Positions 44,328 through 53,716 of a DNA stretch of 64,000 nt are shown piece after piece. Below the pieces are notes generated by a model, which saw only the letters and a program-made list of their open reading frames with translations, made no database searches and was not told where the DNA came from. Both the position numbers and the translations under genes were made by a program. Every line of letters starts with the position of its first letter. Position 1 is the first letter of the stretch. The stretch comes from Lutimonas zeaxanthinifaciens (GTDB lineage: Bacteria; Bacteroidota; Bacteroidia; Flavobacteriales; Flavobacteriaceae), in the NCBI RefSeq assembly GCF_030503675.1, contig NZ_CP129964.1, positions 1,922,001-1,986,000 of the forward strand, written 5' to 3'.

Positions 44328-45023
44328 TCAGGAGAGTTTATTGAGATATTTTTCACGTATTTGTCGAACCATATCAACAGTTATGTTGGGCTTGATCACC
44401 CTTAAAATATCTGTTATTCCATCTTTTTCATAGATAATGCCTTTGGCGATATCATAATTGGTAACGGATATATTGTTCTTGATCGCAAAGGTATGTGTCC
44501 TGAATTCCTCCCAATCCATGTACCTGGGCACTTCAAAATAAAACCTGTCCTTATTATTAGGAGACTGATAAATCTTATCCTCAACATCTATAAAGTTGAA
44601 GAACTTATTCACGCGGATCAAGGCATCTGTTCCCTTACTGAGCCGAACATTTTTATGGAATTCAAAGCCTTCCTCATGATAAGCAGACTGAACCTTATCA
44701 ATATTAGTATATCGGTCAATTCCCATAACCCGTATTCCGCTATATTTATTCCTACCGATCATGACCTCACATTTTGCACTGTTGATTTGTAAAGTATTCT
44801 TACTGTTTATGATTTTGGTCGCTCTCAAAATACGTTCGAAAGAAACAGGATCTTTTGTTACAAAAACTATGGAATTTGGCCTGTTCACCTCTGTAAAACG
44901 GCTGTAATAGGATGCCAGGGGGTTTGGAATATGGATAACAAACGTACCATTGACTTTATTCCTTTCAATAGGACTGACATTTTCCTGAAGTGTAATTTTT
45001 CCAATTAATTCGCGTATTTCCAT
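44328..45023 (-). CDS. Conserved-looking cytoplasmic protein of unknown function
   Basis: A 231-residue protein that I do not recognise. It has no signal peptide or membrane helix. Mixed alpha/beta pattern with basic segments: TFVIHIPNPLASYYSRFTEV, SFERILRATKIINSKNTLQI, and a C-terminal helix MVRQIREKYLNKL. No Walker, zinc or catalytic motif is apparent. It is divergent from the marR gene across a 121-base region that holds a strong promoter pattern for this gene and an 18-bp palindrome. It could therefore be co-regulated with beta-oxidation. It ends 59 bases before the NatAB operon on the same strand. Confidence 0.75.
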   Translation of the reverse strand: MEIRELIGKITLQENVSPIERNKVNGTFVIHIPNPLASYYSRFTEVNRPNSIVFVTKDPVSFERILRATKIINSKNTLQINSAKCEVMIGRNKYSGIRVMGIDRYTNIDKVQSAYHEEGFEFHKNVRLSKGTDALIRVNKFFNFIDVEDKIYQSPNNKDRFYFEVPRYMDWEEFRTHTFAIKNNISVTNYDIAKGIIYEKDGITDILRVIKPNITVDMVRQIREKYLNKLS

Positions 45024-45058
45024 AAAATTCTTTTTTGATCGGTTGATATTATAGGTTG

Positions 45059-45089
45059 CGAATCTAATTTACGAATATTTATTGAACAA
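45059..45089 (-). promoter_or_regulatory. Promoter of the unknown gene divergent from marR
   Basis: On the minus strand TTG (45087-45089), a 20-base spacer and TAGATTCG (45059-45066) fit TTG-N17-23-TAnnTTTG with one mismatch in the -7 element. Confidence 0.45.
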
Positions 45090-45106
45090 CGTAATTTTTT
45101 TTAATT

Positions 45107-45124
45107 TACTATGCATGCATAGTA
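45107..45124. promoter_or_regulatory. 18-bp perfect palindrome, probable MarR operator
   Basis: TACTATGCATGCATAGTA equals its own reverse complement. It ends eight bases before the -7 element of marR and stands between the divergent promoters of marR and the unknown gene. MarR dimers bind palindromes of about this length at their own promoters. I found no second copy in any other intergenic region of the window. Confidence 0.68.
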
Positions 45125-45132
45125 TTTTTTCC

Positions 45133-45140
45133 TATATTTG
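45133..45140 (+). promoter_or_regulatory. -7 promoter element of marR and the beta-oxidation operon
   Basis: TATATTTG is an exact TAnnTTTG match, ending four bases before the ATG at 45145. The -33 position falls in the 18-bp palindrome and has no TTG. The transcript is probably leaderless or nearly so. Confidence 0.55.
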
Positions 45141-45144
45141 GCAT

Positions 45145-45585
45145 ATGCAAAAAGAAAAAACCATTGACCACGCCCTGAGAGCCACCTGGCAGGCTGTGGC
45201 AAAGACCTATAACGAAAGAGCTGCCAAGCATGACAGTACCATGTCTATGGCAATGGCCCTGTTATATATTGACGCAGAAAATGGCACCCCGTCAACGGCT
45301 TTGGGCCCATCGATGGGAATGGAAGCAACGAGCCTTTCACGTATATTGAAGAGTATGGAAGAACGAGGCCTTATCTGTAGGGTAAAAAATCCCGATGATG
45401 GCAGAGGGGTATTGATAAAATTAACGGCTTTGGGAAACGAAAAAAGAGAAATCTCAAAGGCCTCTGTTTATCAGTTCAACCAATGCATCAAAGACAGAAT
45501 TGACCAGAAAAAAATTGATCACTTTTTCGAAGTTACAGATCTGATCAATGAACTCATTAATGACAAACTAATATTTAAGGACTAA
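45145..45585 (+). CDS. MarR-family transcriptional regulator of the beta-oxidation operon
   Basis: A 146-residue winged-helix regulator. The DNA-binding part is visible as TALGPSMGMEATSLSRILKSMEERGLICR, then the wing KNPDDGRGVLIKLTALG. Flanking helices (about 5-40 and 100-146) form the dimer interface. MarR proteins respond to small ligands, here perhaps an acyl-CoA, which is inference. ATG at 45145 is chosen because the -7 element ends at 45140 and upstream in-frame codons lie in the promoter and palindrome. The three fatty acid oxidation genes follow, the first after 24 bases. Confidence 0.92.
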   Translation: MQKEKTIDHALRATWQAVAKTYNERAAKHDSTMSMAMALLYIDAENGTPSTALGPSMGMEATSLSRILKSMEERGLICRVKNPDDGRGVLIKLTALGNEKREISKASVYQFNQCIKDRIDQKKIDHFFEVTDLINELINDKLIFKD

Positions 45586-45609
45586 AATACACGCACAAAT
45601 TAACAATCA

Positions 45610-48015
45610 ATGAAAAAAAGACATATTAAAAAAGTAGCCGTGATAGGTTCCGGAATCATGGGATCCGGAATTGCCTGTCACTTTGCCAATATTGGCGTAG
45701 AGGTGCTGCTTCTCGACATAGTTCCAAGAGAACTTAACGAGTCAGAAAAAGCAAGGAACCTTACCCTTGAAGACAGTCAGGTTAGAAACAGAATTGTGAA
45801 TGACAGTTTGAAAGCAGCTTTAAAATCCAAGCCATCCCCTATTTATGATCAGTCTTTTTCATCCAGGATAACTACCGGAAACCTTGAAGATGATCTAAAA
45901 AATATTAAAGATGCTGATTGGGTGATTGAAGTAGTTGTTGAGCGATTGGACATTAAGAAACAAGTCTTTGAAAAAATTGAAAAATACAGAAAAAAGGGTT
46001 CGCTCATAACTTCAAACACCTCAGGTATCCCTATCAAATTTATGAACGAGGGAAGAAGCGAGGATTTTCAGAAACATTTTGCCGTAACTCATTTCTTTAA
46101 TCCCCCCAGGTATTTAAAATTATTTGAAGTTGTTCCCGGTCCTTCCTGTAAATCAGAGGTTACTGATTTTTTAATGATGTATGGAGAGAAGTTTTTAGGT
46201 AAGACTTCCGTGCTGGCAAAGGATACACCTGCATTTATAGGAAACAGAATTGGAATTTTCGGTATTATGAGTCTTTTTCATATTGTAAAAGACATGGGCC
46301 TCACGGTTGAAGAAGTAGACAAATTAACCGGCCCCCTTATTGGAAGGCCTAAATCAGCGACATTCAGGACTATTGATGTTGTAGGACTTGATACTTTGGT
46401 CCACACTGCAAATGGCGTAGCAGAAAATGCCAAAAATGATGAAATGCAGGATTCTTTTGCCATTCCTGAATTTATTAGTACGATGATGGAAAACAATTGG
46501 TTGGGCAGTAAAACCAAACAAGGTTTCTATAAAAAGACCGTGGACAAAAACGGTAAAAAAGAAATTCTTGTGTTGGACCTTGATACCATGGAATACAGAA
46601 TGTCAAATAAAGTTTCGTTTGCAACTCTGGGTACAACCAAGACAATTGAAAAAGTAATTGATCGATTTAAAGTATTGGTCAAAGGCAAGGACAAAGCAGG
46701 TGAATTCTACCGCAAAACCCTTTCCGCAATTTTTGCATATGCATCGAACAGGATACCTGAAATTTCAGACGAATTGTACCGAATTGATGACGCCATGAAA
46801 GCTGGCTTCGGATGGGAACACGGACCTTTCGAAATATGGGATTCTATTGGTGTTGAAGAAGGGCTTAAGATGATGGAGTCAGAAGGATATCAGCCTAATG
46901 CATGGGTTAATGAAATGTTGGCTGCGAATTGCAAATCATTTTATGGAATTGATAATGGTACCAAACTTTATTTTGATCTCGATGAAGCAAAACAGATTAA
47001 AATACCAGGGCAGGATGCCTTTATCATATTGGATAACATTAGAGAATCCAAAACAATATGGTCAAATAATGATGCTTCAATTCAACATTTAGGTGATGGA
47101 GTCTTAAACGTTGAATTTCAGTCAAAAATGAATACAATTGGAGGTGGAGTTTTACAGGCCATTAACAAAGGTATTGATCTGGCTGAGGAGGAATATGAAG
47201 CTGTCATACTTGGTAATCAGGCTGCAAATTTTTCGGTTGGTGCCAATCTTGCCATGGCATTTATGCTCGCAATTGAGCAGGAATATGACGAGTTATCCAT
47301 GGCTACAAAAATGTTCCAGGACACAGTGATGCGATTAAAGTACAGTGCCGTTCCTACTCTTATCACCCCGAGAGGGATGACTTTTGGTGGTGCTTGTGAA
47401 ATGGGCCTCCATGCAGACAAGGTAATAGCGGCTGCAGAAACCTACACGGGACTCGTCGAGTTTGGTGTTGGTATTATACCAGCCGGAGCGGGAACAAAAG
47501 AAATGACCAAACGTGTTTCTGAATTATGGAAGAAAGACGATGTTAAATTAAACAGGTTAAGAGATGCATTTATCAATATAGCCATGGCTAAGGTTGCCAC
47601 TTCGGCTGAGGAAGCATTTGACATGGGTTATTTTCAAAAAGGCAAAGACGTGGTGGTAGTAAATGCTGACAGGCAGATTGCAACTGCTAAAAGATATGCG
47701 ATTCAAATGCTGGAAGACGGATATACCAAACCCGTTTCTAAAAAAGTAAAGGTTCTTGGCCAGCAGGCCCTGGGCATGTTTCTTGTGGGTACAGACAGCC
47801 TTGAGAAAGGTAAATACGCTTCAGAACACGACAAAAAAATTGCAAATAAACTGGGTTATGTAATGGCCGGAGGTGATCTTTCTGAGCCGACGCTGGTGAC
47901 TGAACAGTACCTTCTAGACCTTGAAAGGGAAGCTATTTTATCCCTGTTAACGGAACGAAAGACTTTGGAAAGAATTGAACATACCCTTAAGACGGGTAAA
48001 CCTTTAAGAAACTAA
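45610..48015 (+). CDS. Fused 3-hydroxyacyl-CoA dehydrogenase / enoyl-CoA hydratase
   Basis: An 801-residue beta-oxidation enzyme that hydrates enoyl-CoA and oxidises 3-hydroxyacyl-CoA. The NAD-binding dehydrogenase comes first (VIGSGIMGSGIACHFANIG near residue 10, then HFFNPPRYLKLFEVV and two dehydrogenase C-terminal units to about 440). A crotonase-like domain follows (about 480-690, with EAVILGNQAANFSVGANL and LITPRGMTFGGACEMGLHAD). This is the FadN/FadJ-like reverse order compared with E. coli FadB, where the hydratase comes first. Second gene of the operon; the thiolase follows after three bases. Confidence 0.94.
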   Translation: MKKRHIKKVAVIGSGIMGSGIACHFANIGVEVLLLDIVPRELNESEKARNLTLEDSQVRNRIVNDSLKAALKSKPSPIYDQSFSSRITTGNLEDDLKNIKDADWVIEVVVERLDIKKQVFEKIEKYRKKGSLITSNTSGIPIKFMNEGRSEDFQKHFAVTHFFNPPRYLKLFEVVPGPSCKSEVTDFLMMYGEKFLGKTSVLAKDTPAFIGNRIGIFGIMSLFHIVKDMGLTVEEVDKLTGPLIGRPKSATFRTIDVVGLDTLVHTANGVAENAKNDEMQDSFAIPEFISTMMENNWLGSKTKQGFYKKTVDKNGKKEILVLDLDTMEYRMSNKVSFATLGTTKTIEKVIDRFKVLVKGKDKAGEFYRKTLSAIFAYASNRIPEISDELYRIDDAMKAGFGWEHGPFEIWDSIGVEEGLKMMESEGYQPNAWVNEMLAANCKSFYGIDNGTKLYFDLDEAKQIKIPGQDAFIILDNIRESKTIWSNNDASIQHLGDGVLNVEFQSKMNTIGGGVLQAINKGIDLAEEEYEAVILGNQAANFSVGANLAMAFMLAIEQEYDELSMATKMFQDTVMRLKYSAVPTLITPRGMTFGGACEMGLHADKVIAAAETYTGLVEFGVGIIPAGAGTKEMTKRVSELWKKDDVKLNRLRDAFINIAMAKVATSAEEAFDMGYFQKGKDVVVVNADRQIATAKRYAIQMLEDGYTKPVSKKVKVLGQQALGMFLVGTDSLEKGKYASEHDKKIANKLGYVMAGGDLSEPTLVTEQYLLDLEREAILSLLTERKTLERIEHTLKTGKPLRN

Positions 48016-48018
48016 ATT

Positions 48019-49203
48019 ATGAAAACAGCATATATAATTGATGGATACCGAACAGCAGTTGGTAAAGCCCCAAGAGGTACATTCAGGTTTAAAAGGCCGG
48101 ATGAACTTGCTGCAGAAACAATTGCCTATTTATTAAAAAAGGTACCTGAGCTTGATGTCAAAAGAATCAATGATGTCATTGTAGGAAATGCCATGCCAGA
48201 AGCCGAACAAGGTTTAAATATGGGTCGCCTGGTGTCGCTAATGGGAACAAAAACCAATGAAGTAGCCGGAGTGACTGTAAATCGTTACTGTGCCTCAGGC
48301 CTTGAAACCATAAGTATGGCAACAGCAAAAATTCAGTCAGGGATGGCTGACTGTATCATTGCCGGAGGGGTTGAAAGCATGAGTTACATCCCTATGGGAG
48401 GTTACAGGCCTGTACCTAATTATGAAACGGCTAAACAAGGCCATGAAGATTATTACTGGGGTATGGGATTAACTGCTGAAGCTGTGGCAGAGCAATACAA
48501 GATCAGTCGTGAAGATCAGGACGAATTTGCATTCAATTCGCATATGAAAGCTCTAAATGCATTAGATAATAACATTTTCGAAGAAGATATCGCACCTATC
48601 GATGTAGAGCAGATATTTTTGGACAAAAACGGAAAAAAAACCTCAAGAAACTACACGGTAAAAGTAGATGAAGGACCAAGAAGAGGAACGAACAAGGAAG
48701 CACTCGCTAAATTAAGGCCGGTTTTCGCCAATAAAGGGAGTGTAACTGCTGGTAATTCCAGTCAAATGAGTGATGGAGCTGCATTTGTCCTTGTCATGAG
48801 TGAAGAAATGGTAAAAGAGCTGAACCTGGAACCCGTGGCAAGGATGGTCAGTTTTTCGGCTGTTGGTGTTGAGCCGAGAATAATGGGTATCGGACCTGTG
48901 GCTGCGGTTCCAAAAGCCATTGAACAAGCAGGATTGTCCTTAAATGATATTGATCTCTTTGAGCTGAATGAAGCATTTGCTTCTCAATCTTTGGCCGTTA
49001 TCAGAGAACTGGGCCTGAACCAGGATATTGTCAATGTGAATGGTGGAGCTATCGCCTTGGGCCATCCTCTCGGCTGCACAGGTGCAAAACTGTCCGTTCA
49101 GCTTTTTAACGAGATGAGAAGAAGAAAACAAAAATACGGGGTAGTTACCATGTGTGTTGGAACAGGACAAGGTGCTGCCGGGGTGTATGAGTTATTGAAA
49201 TAA
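48019..49203 (+). CDS. Acetyl-CoA acyltransferase (thiolase)
   Basis: A 394-residue thiolase that cleaves 3-ketoacyl-CoA in the last step of beta-oxidation. The nucleophile is C91 in [10 protein letters not shown]349 is in LGHPLGCTG and C379 in [10 protein letters not shown]. The N-terminal [18 protein letters not shown] and [13 protein letters not shown] are typical. It lies three bases after the dehydrogenase-hydratase gene and 32 before the acyl-CoA dehydrogenase, so the products are made from one message. Confidence 0.96.
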   Translation: MKTAYIIDGYRTAVGKAPRGTFRFKRPDELAAETIAYLLKKVPELDVKRINDVIVGNAMPEAEQGLNMGRLVSLMGTKTNEVAGVTVNRYCASGLETISMATAKIQSGMADCIIAGGVESMSYIPMGGYRPVPNYETAKQGHEDYYWGMGLTAEAVAEQYKISREDQDEFAFNSHMKALNALDNNIFEEDIAPIDVEQIFLDKNGKKTSRNYTVKVDEGPRRGTNKEALAKLRPVFANKGSVTAGNSSQMSDGAAFVLVMSEEMVKELNLEPVARMVSFSAVGVEPRIMGIGPVAAVPKAIEQAGLSLNDIDLFELNEAFASQSLAVIRELGLNQDIVNVNGGAIALGHPLGCTGAKLSVQLFNEMRRRKQKYGVVTMCVGTGQGAAGVYELLK

Positions 49204-49235
49204 AATTAAACCAAATTTAAAACTGAAAAAAAAAT

Positions 49236-51029
49236 ATGGAAGCTATAAAAGGAGGTGAATTTCTTGTAAGAGAAGTCAAGAAGGAAGATGTTTTTGTCAC
49301 AGAGCAGTTTAGTGAGGAACAGCAAATGATGAAAGATGCTGTGATTGAATTTATTGACCGTGAAGTATGGCCAATAAAAGAAAGGTTTGAGGAAAAAGAT
49401 TATGCCTTGACCGAGGAATTAATGAGAAAAGCAGGTGAAATGGGATTTCTTGGTGTTTCAATTCCGGAAAAATATGGCGGAATTGGAATGGGTTTTGTTT
49501 CAACAATGCTTGTTACAGATTATATTTCAGCGGCATCCGGTTCATTAGGTACCGCTTATGGAGCTCATACTGGTATAGGAACCATGCCAATATTTCTCTA
49601 TGGCACTGAAGAACAAAAGCAAAAATATCTTCCGGCTTTGACATCCGGAGAGAAATTCGGAGCCTATTGTTTGACGGAACCCGGAGCGGGTAGTGATGCA
49701 AATTCGGGAAAAACGACGGCTACATTGAGCGAAGACGGCAAGAGCTATCTGATCAACGGACAGAAAATGTGGATCTCCAATGCAGGCTTTGCTGAGATCT
49801 TTATCGTTTTTGCGCGTATTGAAGACGACAAGAATATCACAGGATTTTTATTGGAATACGACAAGGAAAATCCAAACGGAGTAAGCTTTGGTGATGAAGA
49901 AAAAAAGCTAGGTATTACTTCCTCTTCAACACGTCAGGTATTCTTTAGCAACACCGAAATCCCTGTTGAGAATATGTTATCCGAAAGAGGCAAAGGATTT
50001 AAAATTGCTTTGAATTCATTGAATGTAGGACGTATCAAACTTGCTGCAGCCTGTCTGGATGCCAGCAGAAGGACCTTAACGGAATCGATCAAGTACGCCA
50101 ATGAAAGAATTCAGTTTAAAAAACCGATATCCAGTTTTGGAGCAATTCAGGCAAAATTCGCGGAAATGGCCACCAAAACCTTTACCATTGATGCCGGCTC
50201 GTACCGGGCAGCAAAAGATATTCAGAATTATATTGATTCGCTTTTAGCGTCCGGAAAGTCACATCAGGAATCAGAATTGATCGCCTTTAGTGAATATGCC
50301 ATTGAAGCAGCCATCTTAAAAGTTTACGGTTCAGAAACATCTCAGTATGTTACGGATGAAGGTATTCAGATTTTTGGAGGTATGGGATTCTCAAAAGATA
50401 CACCGATGGAAGCGGCATGGAGAGATGCCAGGATTACACGAATCTACGAAGGTACCAACGAGATCAACCGTCTGCTCACGATTGGAATGTTACTTAAAAA
50501 GGCATTTAAAGGTGATATTGACCTGATGACACCTGCCATGGCCGTTGGCAAAAGCCTGATGGAAATTCCTTCTTTTGATATACCAGACTATTCGGAATTG
50601 TTTTCTGAGGAAAAAGAAATCATCGGAAAATTGAAAAAAGCGTTTTTGATGATCTCTGGTAAAGCTGTGGAAACTTTTGGAATGGAACTGGAGGAACATC
50701 AGCAGCTAATTTTGGCTGCGGCAGAAGTTTTGATCGAGATCTACATGGCTGAAAGTGCCTTGTTAAAGGCAGAGAAGGTTGCTGACATGACCTCAGAAGA
50801 AGCTGCCAAGGGGCAGATCGCAATGGCGAAAATCAATCTATACAATGCTGTTGGTATCATTAATGAAAAAGGAAAAGAAGCGATTGCCTATTTTGCCGAA
50901 GGTGATGAGCAACGGATGATGCTAATGGGATTAAAAAGATTTACAAAGTATACCAATCTTCCAAATATCATAGCCCTTCGAAAAGAAGTTGCCGCCATTT
51001 TGATCGAGGAAAACAAGTATTGCTTTTAA
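49236..51029 (+). CDS. Acyl-CoA dehydrogenase
   Basis: A 597-residue FAD enzyme that starts each round of beta-oxidation. The N-terminal part (about 30-150), the middle barrel (YCLTEPGAGSDANSG near residue 145, KMWISNAGFAEIFIVFARI) and the C-terminal helical domain (about 265-420) are in the usual order, with the probable catalytic glutamate in IYEGTNEINRL (near 403). A C-terminal helical extension of about 170 residues goes beyond the 380-residue core, as in other Bacteroidota and VLCAD-like forms. Last gene of the operon, followed by a strong stem-loop. An ETF partner is not in the window. Confidence 0.95.
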   Translation: MEAIKGGEFLVREVKKEDVFVTEQFSEEQQMMKDAVIEFIDREVWPIKERFEEKDYALTEELMRKAGEMGFLGVSIPEKYGGIGMGFVSTMLVTDYISAASGSLGTAYGAHTGIGTMPIFLYGTEEQKQKYLPALTSGEKFGAYCLTEPGAGSDANSGKTTATLSEDGKSYLINGQKMWISNAGFAEIFIVFARIEDDKNITGFLLEYDKENPNGVSFGDEEKKLGITSSSTRQVFFSNTEIPVENMLSERGKGFKIALNSLNVGRIKLAAACLDASRRTLTESIKYANERIQFKKPISSFGAIQAKFAEMATKTFTIDAGSYRAAKDIQNYIDSLLASGKSHQESELIAFSEYAIEAAILKVYGSETSQYVTDEGIQIFGGMGFSKDTPMEAAWRDARITRIYEGTNEINRLLTIGMLLKKAFKGDIDLMTPAMAVGKSLMEIPSFDIPDYSELFSEEKEIIGKLKKAFLMISGKAVETFGMELEEHQQLILAAAEVLIEIYMAESALLKAEKVADMTSEEAAKGQIAMAKINLYNAVGIINEKGKEAIAYFAEGDEQRMMLMGLKRFTKYTNLPNIIALRKEVAAILIEENKYCF

Positions 51030-51032
51030 TTT

Positions 51033-51067
51033 TTTTGGACCTGGTTTAAGGTGCACCAGGTCCAAAA
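51033..51067 (+). terminator. Strong stem-loop after the beta-oxidation operon
   Basis: TTTTGGACCTGGT and ACCAGGTCCAAAA form a 13-bp perfect stem with a 9-base loop directly after the acyl-CoA dehydrogenase stop. No T-run follows on the plus strand, so it may terminate weakly or protect the mRNA 3' end. Confidence 0.5.
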
Positions 51068-51136
51068 CTATTCTCACTTTGTGTTTTATTTGAGATTAAA
51101 CTTTATCTTTGAGGAGAAATAGCTTAATTTTTTTAC

Positions 51137-52018
51137 ATGCCAATCAAAATACTCCCCTCCATTTTGATGGTTTTCCTCTATACCATAGTCTGGTCCCAGG
51201 AAGCCACAGAAATTTATCTCCTTGACCTTGAAGAACAAGATGATAAAATTGTTCTGACCAATGCCATTAATATTTCAAATAAAGAAGGTTACGACAACCA
51301 GCCAAGTTTTACAGAAGATGGTACTGCCCTGCTTTTTGCCTCATTTAGAGACGGACAATCGGATATCTCAAAATATTTTATAGAAGAAAAATACAGGGTA
51401 TGGCTCACAGATACACCAGAAAGTGAATTCTCCCCGGTGCAGTTCCCGGGAAGCAAAAAGTATTTTACCTGTGTTCGTTTAAATGAAGATAAAAGCCAGT
51501 ATTTATACAAATATGCATACAAAAAAAAGGCACCCAAAATTCTAATACCCGATTTAAAAGTTGGATATTATTTATGGCTCGATGAAAAATCATTGATAAG
51601 CTTTGTCATCAGCGACACAGAATCCCTTTATGTAAGTAATTTCAAATACAAAATACGTTATCCAATCCAATCAAATGTTGGCCGGTCATTTAGCAAAATT
51701 CCTTTTAATGCCGGGCTGGGAAGCAACCTGGTTAGTTTTATAAGCCTAGAACACGAAGAACCTGAAATTTATTCGATTGACCCTAAGACAAGTGAATCCA
51801 AATATATAACTGATGCTCTTTCCGGGTCCAAAGACCTGACATGGACTTCAAAAGGAAGTATGGTAATGGCAAAAGGAAATCAAATTTTTAAATACAAACC
51901 TGGTATAGACGAAAAATGGGAGGCGGTTAAAATGGATCTCGATTTTACCTTAAAAAATATTAGTCGAATCACTGTGAGTCCCGATGGTTCTAAAATAGCC
52001 GTGGTTTGCCAGGAATAA
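51137..52018 (+). CDS. Secreted PD40/TolB-like beta-propeller protein
   Basis: A 293-residue exported protein with signal peptide (MPIKILPSILMVFLYTIVWSQ). The mature part carries WD40-like PD40 repeats as in TolB propellers: GYDNQPSFTEDGTALLFASFRDGQSDISKY, ESEFSPVQFPGSKKYF, and the last repeat ISRITVSPDGSKIAVV. Only about five blades are visible, which is small for a TolB. It has no OmpA-like domain. Function unknown; perhaps a binding protein in the periplasm. It follows the beta-oxidation operon and its stem-loop, with no clear promoter of its own. Confidence 0.8.
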   Translation: MPIKILPSILMVFLYTIVWSQEATEIYLLDLEEQDDKIVLTNAINISNKEGYDNQPSFTEDGTALLFASFRDGQSDISKYFIEEKYRVWLTDTPESEFSPVQFPGSKKYFTCVRLNEDKSQYLYKYAYKKKAPKILIPDLKVGYYLWLDEKSLISFVISDTESLYVSNFKYKIRYPIQSNVGRSFSKIPFNAGLGSNLVSFISLEHEEPEIYSIDPKTSESKYITDALSGSKDLTWTSKGSMVMAKGNQIFKYKPGIDEKWEAVKMDLDFTLKNISRITVSPDGSKIAVVCQE

Positions 52019-52090
52019 GGCTTGAAAAAACACTTGATAATTTTTTGAACTTTATTACTTTTCCTCATTTTCATTTAGAATTCGTTTTTG

Positions 52091-52098
52091 TATTTTTG
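52091..52098 (+). promoter_or_regulatory. -7 promoter element for the oxidoreductase operon
   Basis: TATTTTTG matches TAnnTTTG exactly and ends 14 bases before the ATG at 52113. No TTG is present at the proper -33 spacing. Confidence 0.5.
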
Positions 52099-52112
52099 GG
52101 AAAAATTTTTTT

Positions 52113-53072
52113 ATGTTAAAAGCAGGAGTATTAGGTGCTGGTCATCTCGGTAAAATTCATTTAAAACTTCTTCAGCAATCTTCTAAATATGAATTGGTTG
52201 GATTTTATGACCCGATAGAAGATTATGCGGATCAGGTTGCCGAGGAATTTGGCTACACCCGTTTTGACAGTGTTGAAAAACTTATCGACGCCTGCGATGT
52301 TGTTGATATTGTTACTCCTACCCTAAATCATTTTGACTGCGCTCAGATGTCAATAGAAAAAGGGAAACATATTTTCATCGAAAAACCGATCACTAAAACT
52401 CTTAAAGAAGCCGAAACGCTCCGAGATCTGGTTGCAAAAAATAGGGTTCGAGGTCAGGTAGGACATGTAGAACGATTCAATCCCGCATTTACGGCTGTCA
52501 AGGATATGATAGGAGATCCCATGTTTATTGAAAGCCATAGACTTGCAGAATTTAATCCAAGGGGTACAGATGTTCCGGTGGTCCTTGATCTGATGATTCA
52601 TGATATCGATATCATTTTGAGTGTTGTGAATTCGGAGGTGAAGGATATTCACGCCAGTGGCGTTTCTGTAATCAGTGAAACACCGGATATAGCGAATGCA
52701 AGAATCGAATTTATGAATGGATGCGTTGCCAACCTTACTGCGAGTAGAATTTCCATGAAAAATATGCGTAAATCAAGATTCTTTCAAAAAGACGCATATA
52801 TATCGGTGGATTTTTTAGAGAAAAAAAGTGAAGTCGTCAAAATGAAAGACGCTCCTGAAAATGCGGATGACTTTGCCATGATCCTTCAGAACGCAGAAGG
52901 CAAAAAGAAACAAATATATTTCGAAAACCCAAAAATTCATCAAAATAATGCAATTTTAGACGAGTTGGAATCATTTGCAGAGGCAATAAATGAAAATAAA
53001 ACTCCAATTGTGTCTTTAACTCAGGGGACCAAAGCCCTGGAAGTTGCCCAAAAGATTATTGACTGTTTTTAA
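52113..53072 (+). CDS. Gfo/Idh/MocA-family oxidoreductase
   Basis: A 319-residue NAD(P)-dependent sugar or related oxidoreductase. The Rossmann motif GAGHLGKIH is at about 7-15. EKPITKT (about 92-98) holds the catalytic-site lysine of the family. GHVERFNPAF and MIHDIDIILS follow in the catalytic alpha/beta domain. Members act on many sugars, inositols or amino-sugar nucleotides; the substrate cannot be told. It heads a three-gene operon, with the hydroxylase-like gene two bases after it. The pairing with lipid-related genes may point to a lipid or polar-head substrate, which is inference. Confidence 0.88.
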   Translation: MLKAGVLGAGHLGKIHLKLLQQSSKYELVGFYDPIEDYADQVAEEFGYTRFDSVEKLIDACDVVDIVTPTLNHFDCAQMSIEKGKHIFIEKPITKTLKEAETLRDLVAKNRVRGQVGHVERFNPAFTAVKDMIGDPMFIESHRLAEFNPRGTDVPVVLDLMIHDIDIILSVVNSEVKDIHASGVSVISETPDIANARIEFMNGCVANLTASRISMKNMRKSRFFQKDAYISVDFLEKKSEVVKMKDAPENADDFAMILQNAEGKKKQIYFENPKIHQNNAILDELESFAEAINENKTPIVSLTQGTKALEVAQKIIDCF

Positions 53073-53074
53073 TT

Positions 53075-53716
53075 ATGGAACCAAAAGTAACTACTGAACA
53101 TCACAGAGGATCTGCCACTATTTTTAAAAATCCTTTTTTGGAAAGCCTTACCAAAACCTCTTTAAGGCAGAATATCATCGTTTATGGCCTGGTTGTTTTA
53201 CTGTTAATTTATAATGGAATCTTTATCCAGAATATTCCTGTGTTGACATTTACCGGATTATTTGTTTTTGCTCTTTTCTTCTGGACCTTTGCAGAATACA
53301 TGTTACACCGTTACCTGTTCCACTGGATATCTGAGAATAAATTTGTTCAGCGTTTTCATTTTATAATGCATGGATCGCATCACCTTTACCCAAGAGATAC
53401 AGAAAGGTTATTAATGCCACCTGTTCCCGGCCTTATCATGGCATCGATATTATTTGTTATTTTTTACGCTATTTTTAGCATCTTGGGCCAATCCGTGTAT
53501 ACATGGGGATTCTTTCCCGGATTCTTTCTTGGTTATTTATTGTATTCATTTCTGCACAGAGCCACACATGTGGTGAAACCACCCAAACGATTTAAATTTC
53601 TTTGGAAGCATCACAGTTTACATCATTACAAGTATCCTGATAAAGCATTTGGTGTTTCAAATACATTATGGGACCATGTTTTTGGTACCATGCCTCCTAA
53701 AAAATATTATAAATGA
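53075..53716 (+). CDS. Sterol desaturase/fatty acid hydroxylase-family membrane protein
   Basis: A 213-residue inner-membrane di-iron enzyme with four to five predicted helices. The histidine boxes are visible: HRYLFH (about 86-91), HGSHHLYP (about 106-113), HRATH and HHSLHHYKYPDKAFGVSN. The set matches fatty acid 2-hydroxylases and related sterol desaturases. Flavobacteria may use such an enzyme for hydroxy fatty acids of ornithine lipids or sphingolipid-like compounds; the substrate is not shown. It overlaps the following dehydrogenase gene by four bases. Confidence 0.88.
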   Translation: MEPKVTTEHHRGSATIFKNPFLESLTKTSLRQNIIVYGLVVLLLIYNGIFIQNIPVLTFTGLFVFALFFWTFAEYMLHRYLFHWISENKFVQRFHFIMHGSHHLYPRDTERLLMPPVPGLIMASILFVIFYAIFSILGQSVYTWGFFPGFFLGYLLYSFLHRATHVVKPPKRFKFLWKHHSLHHYKYPDKAFGVSNTLWDHVFGTMPPKKYYK

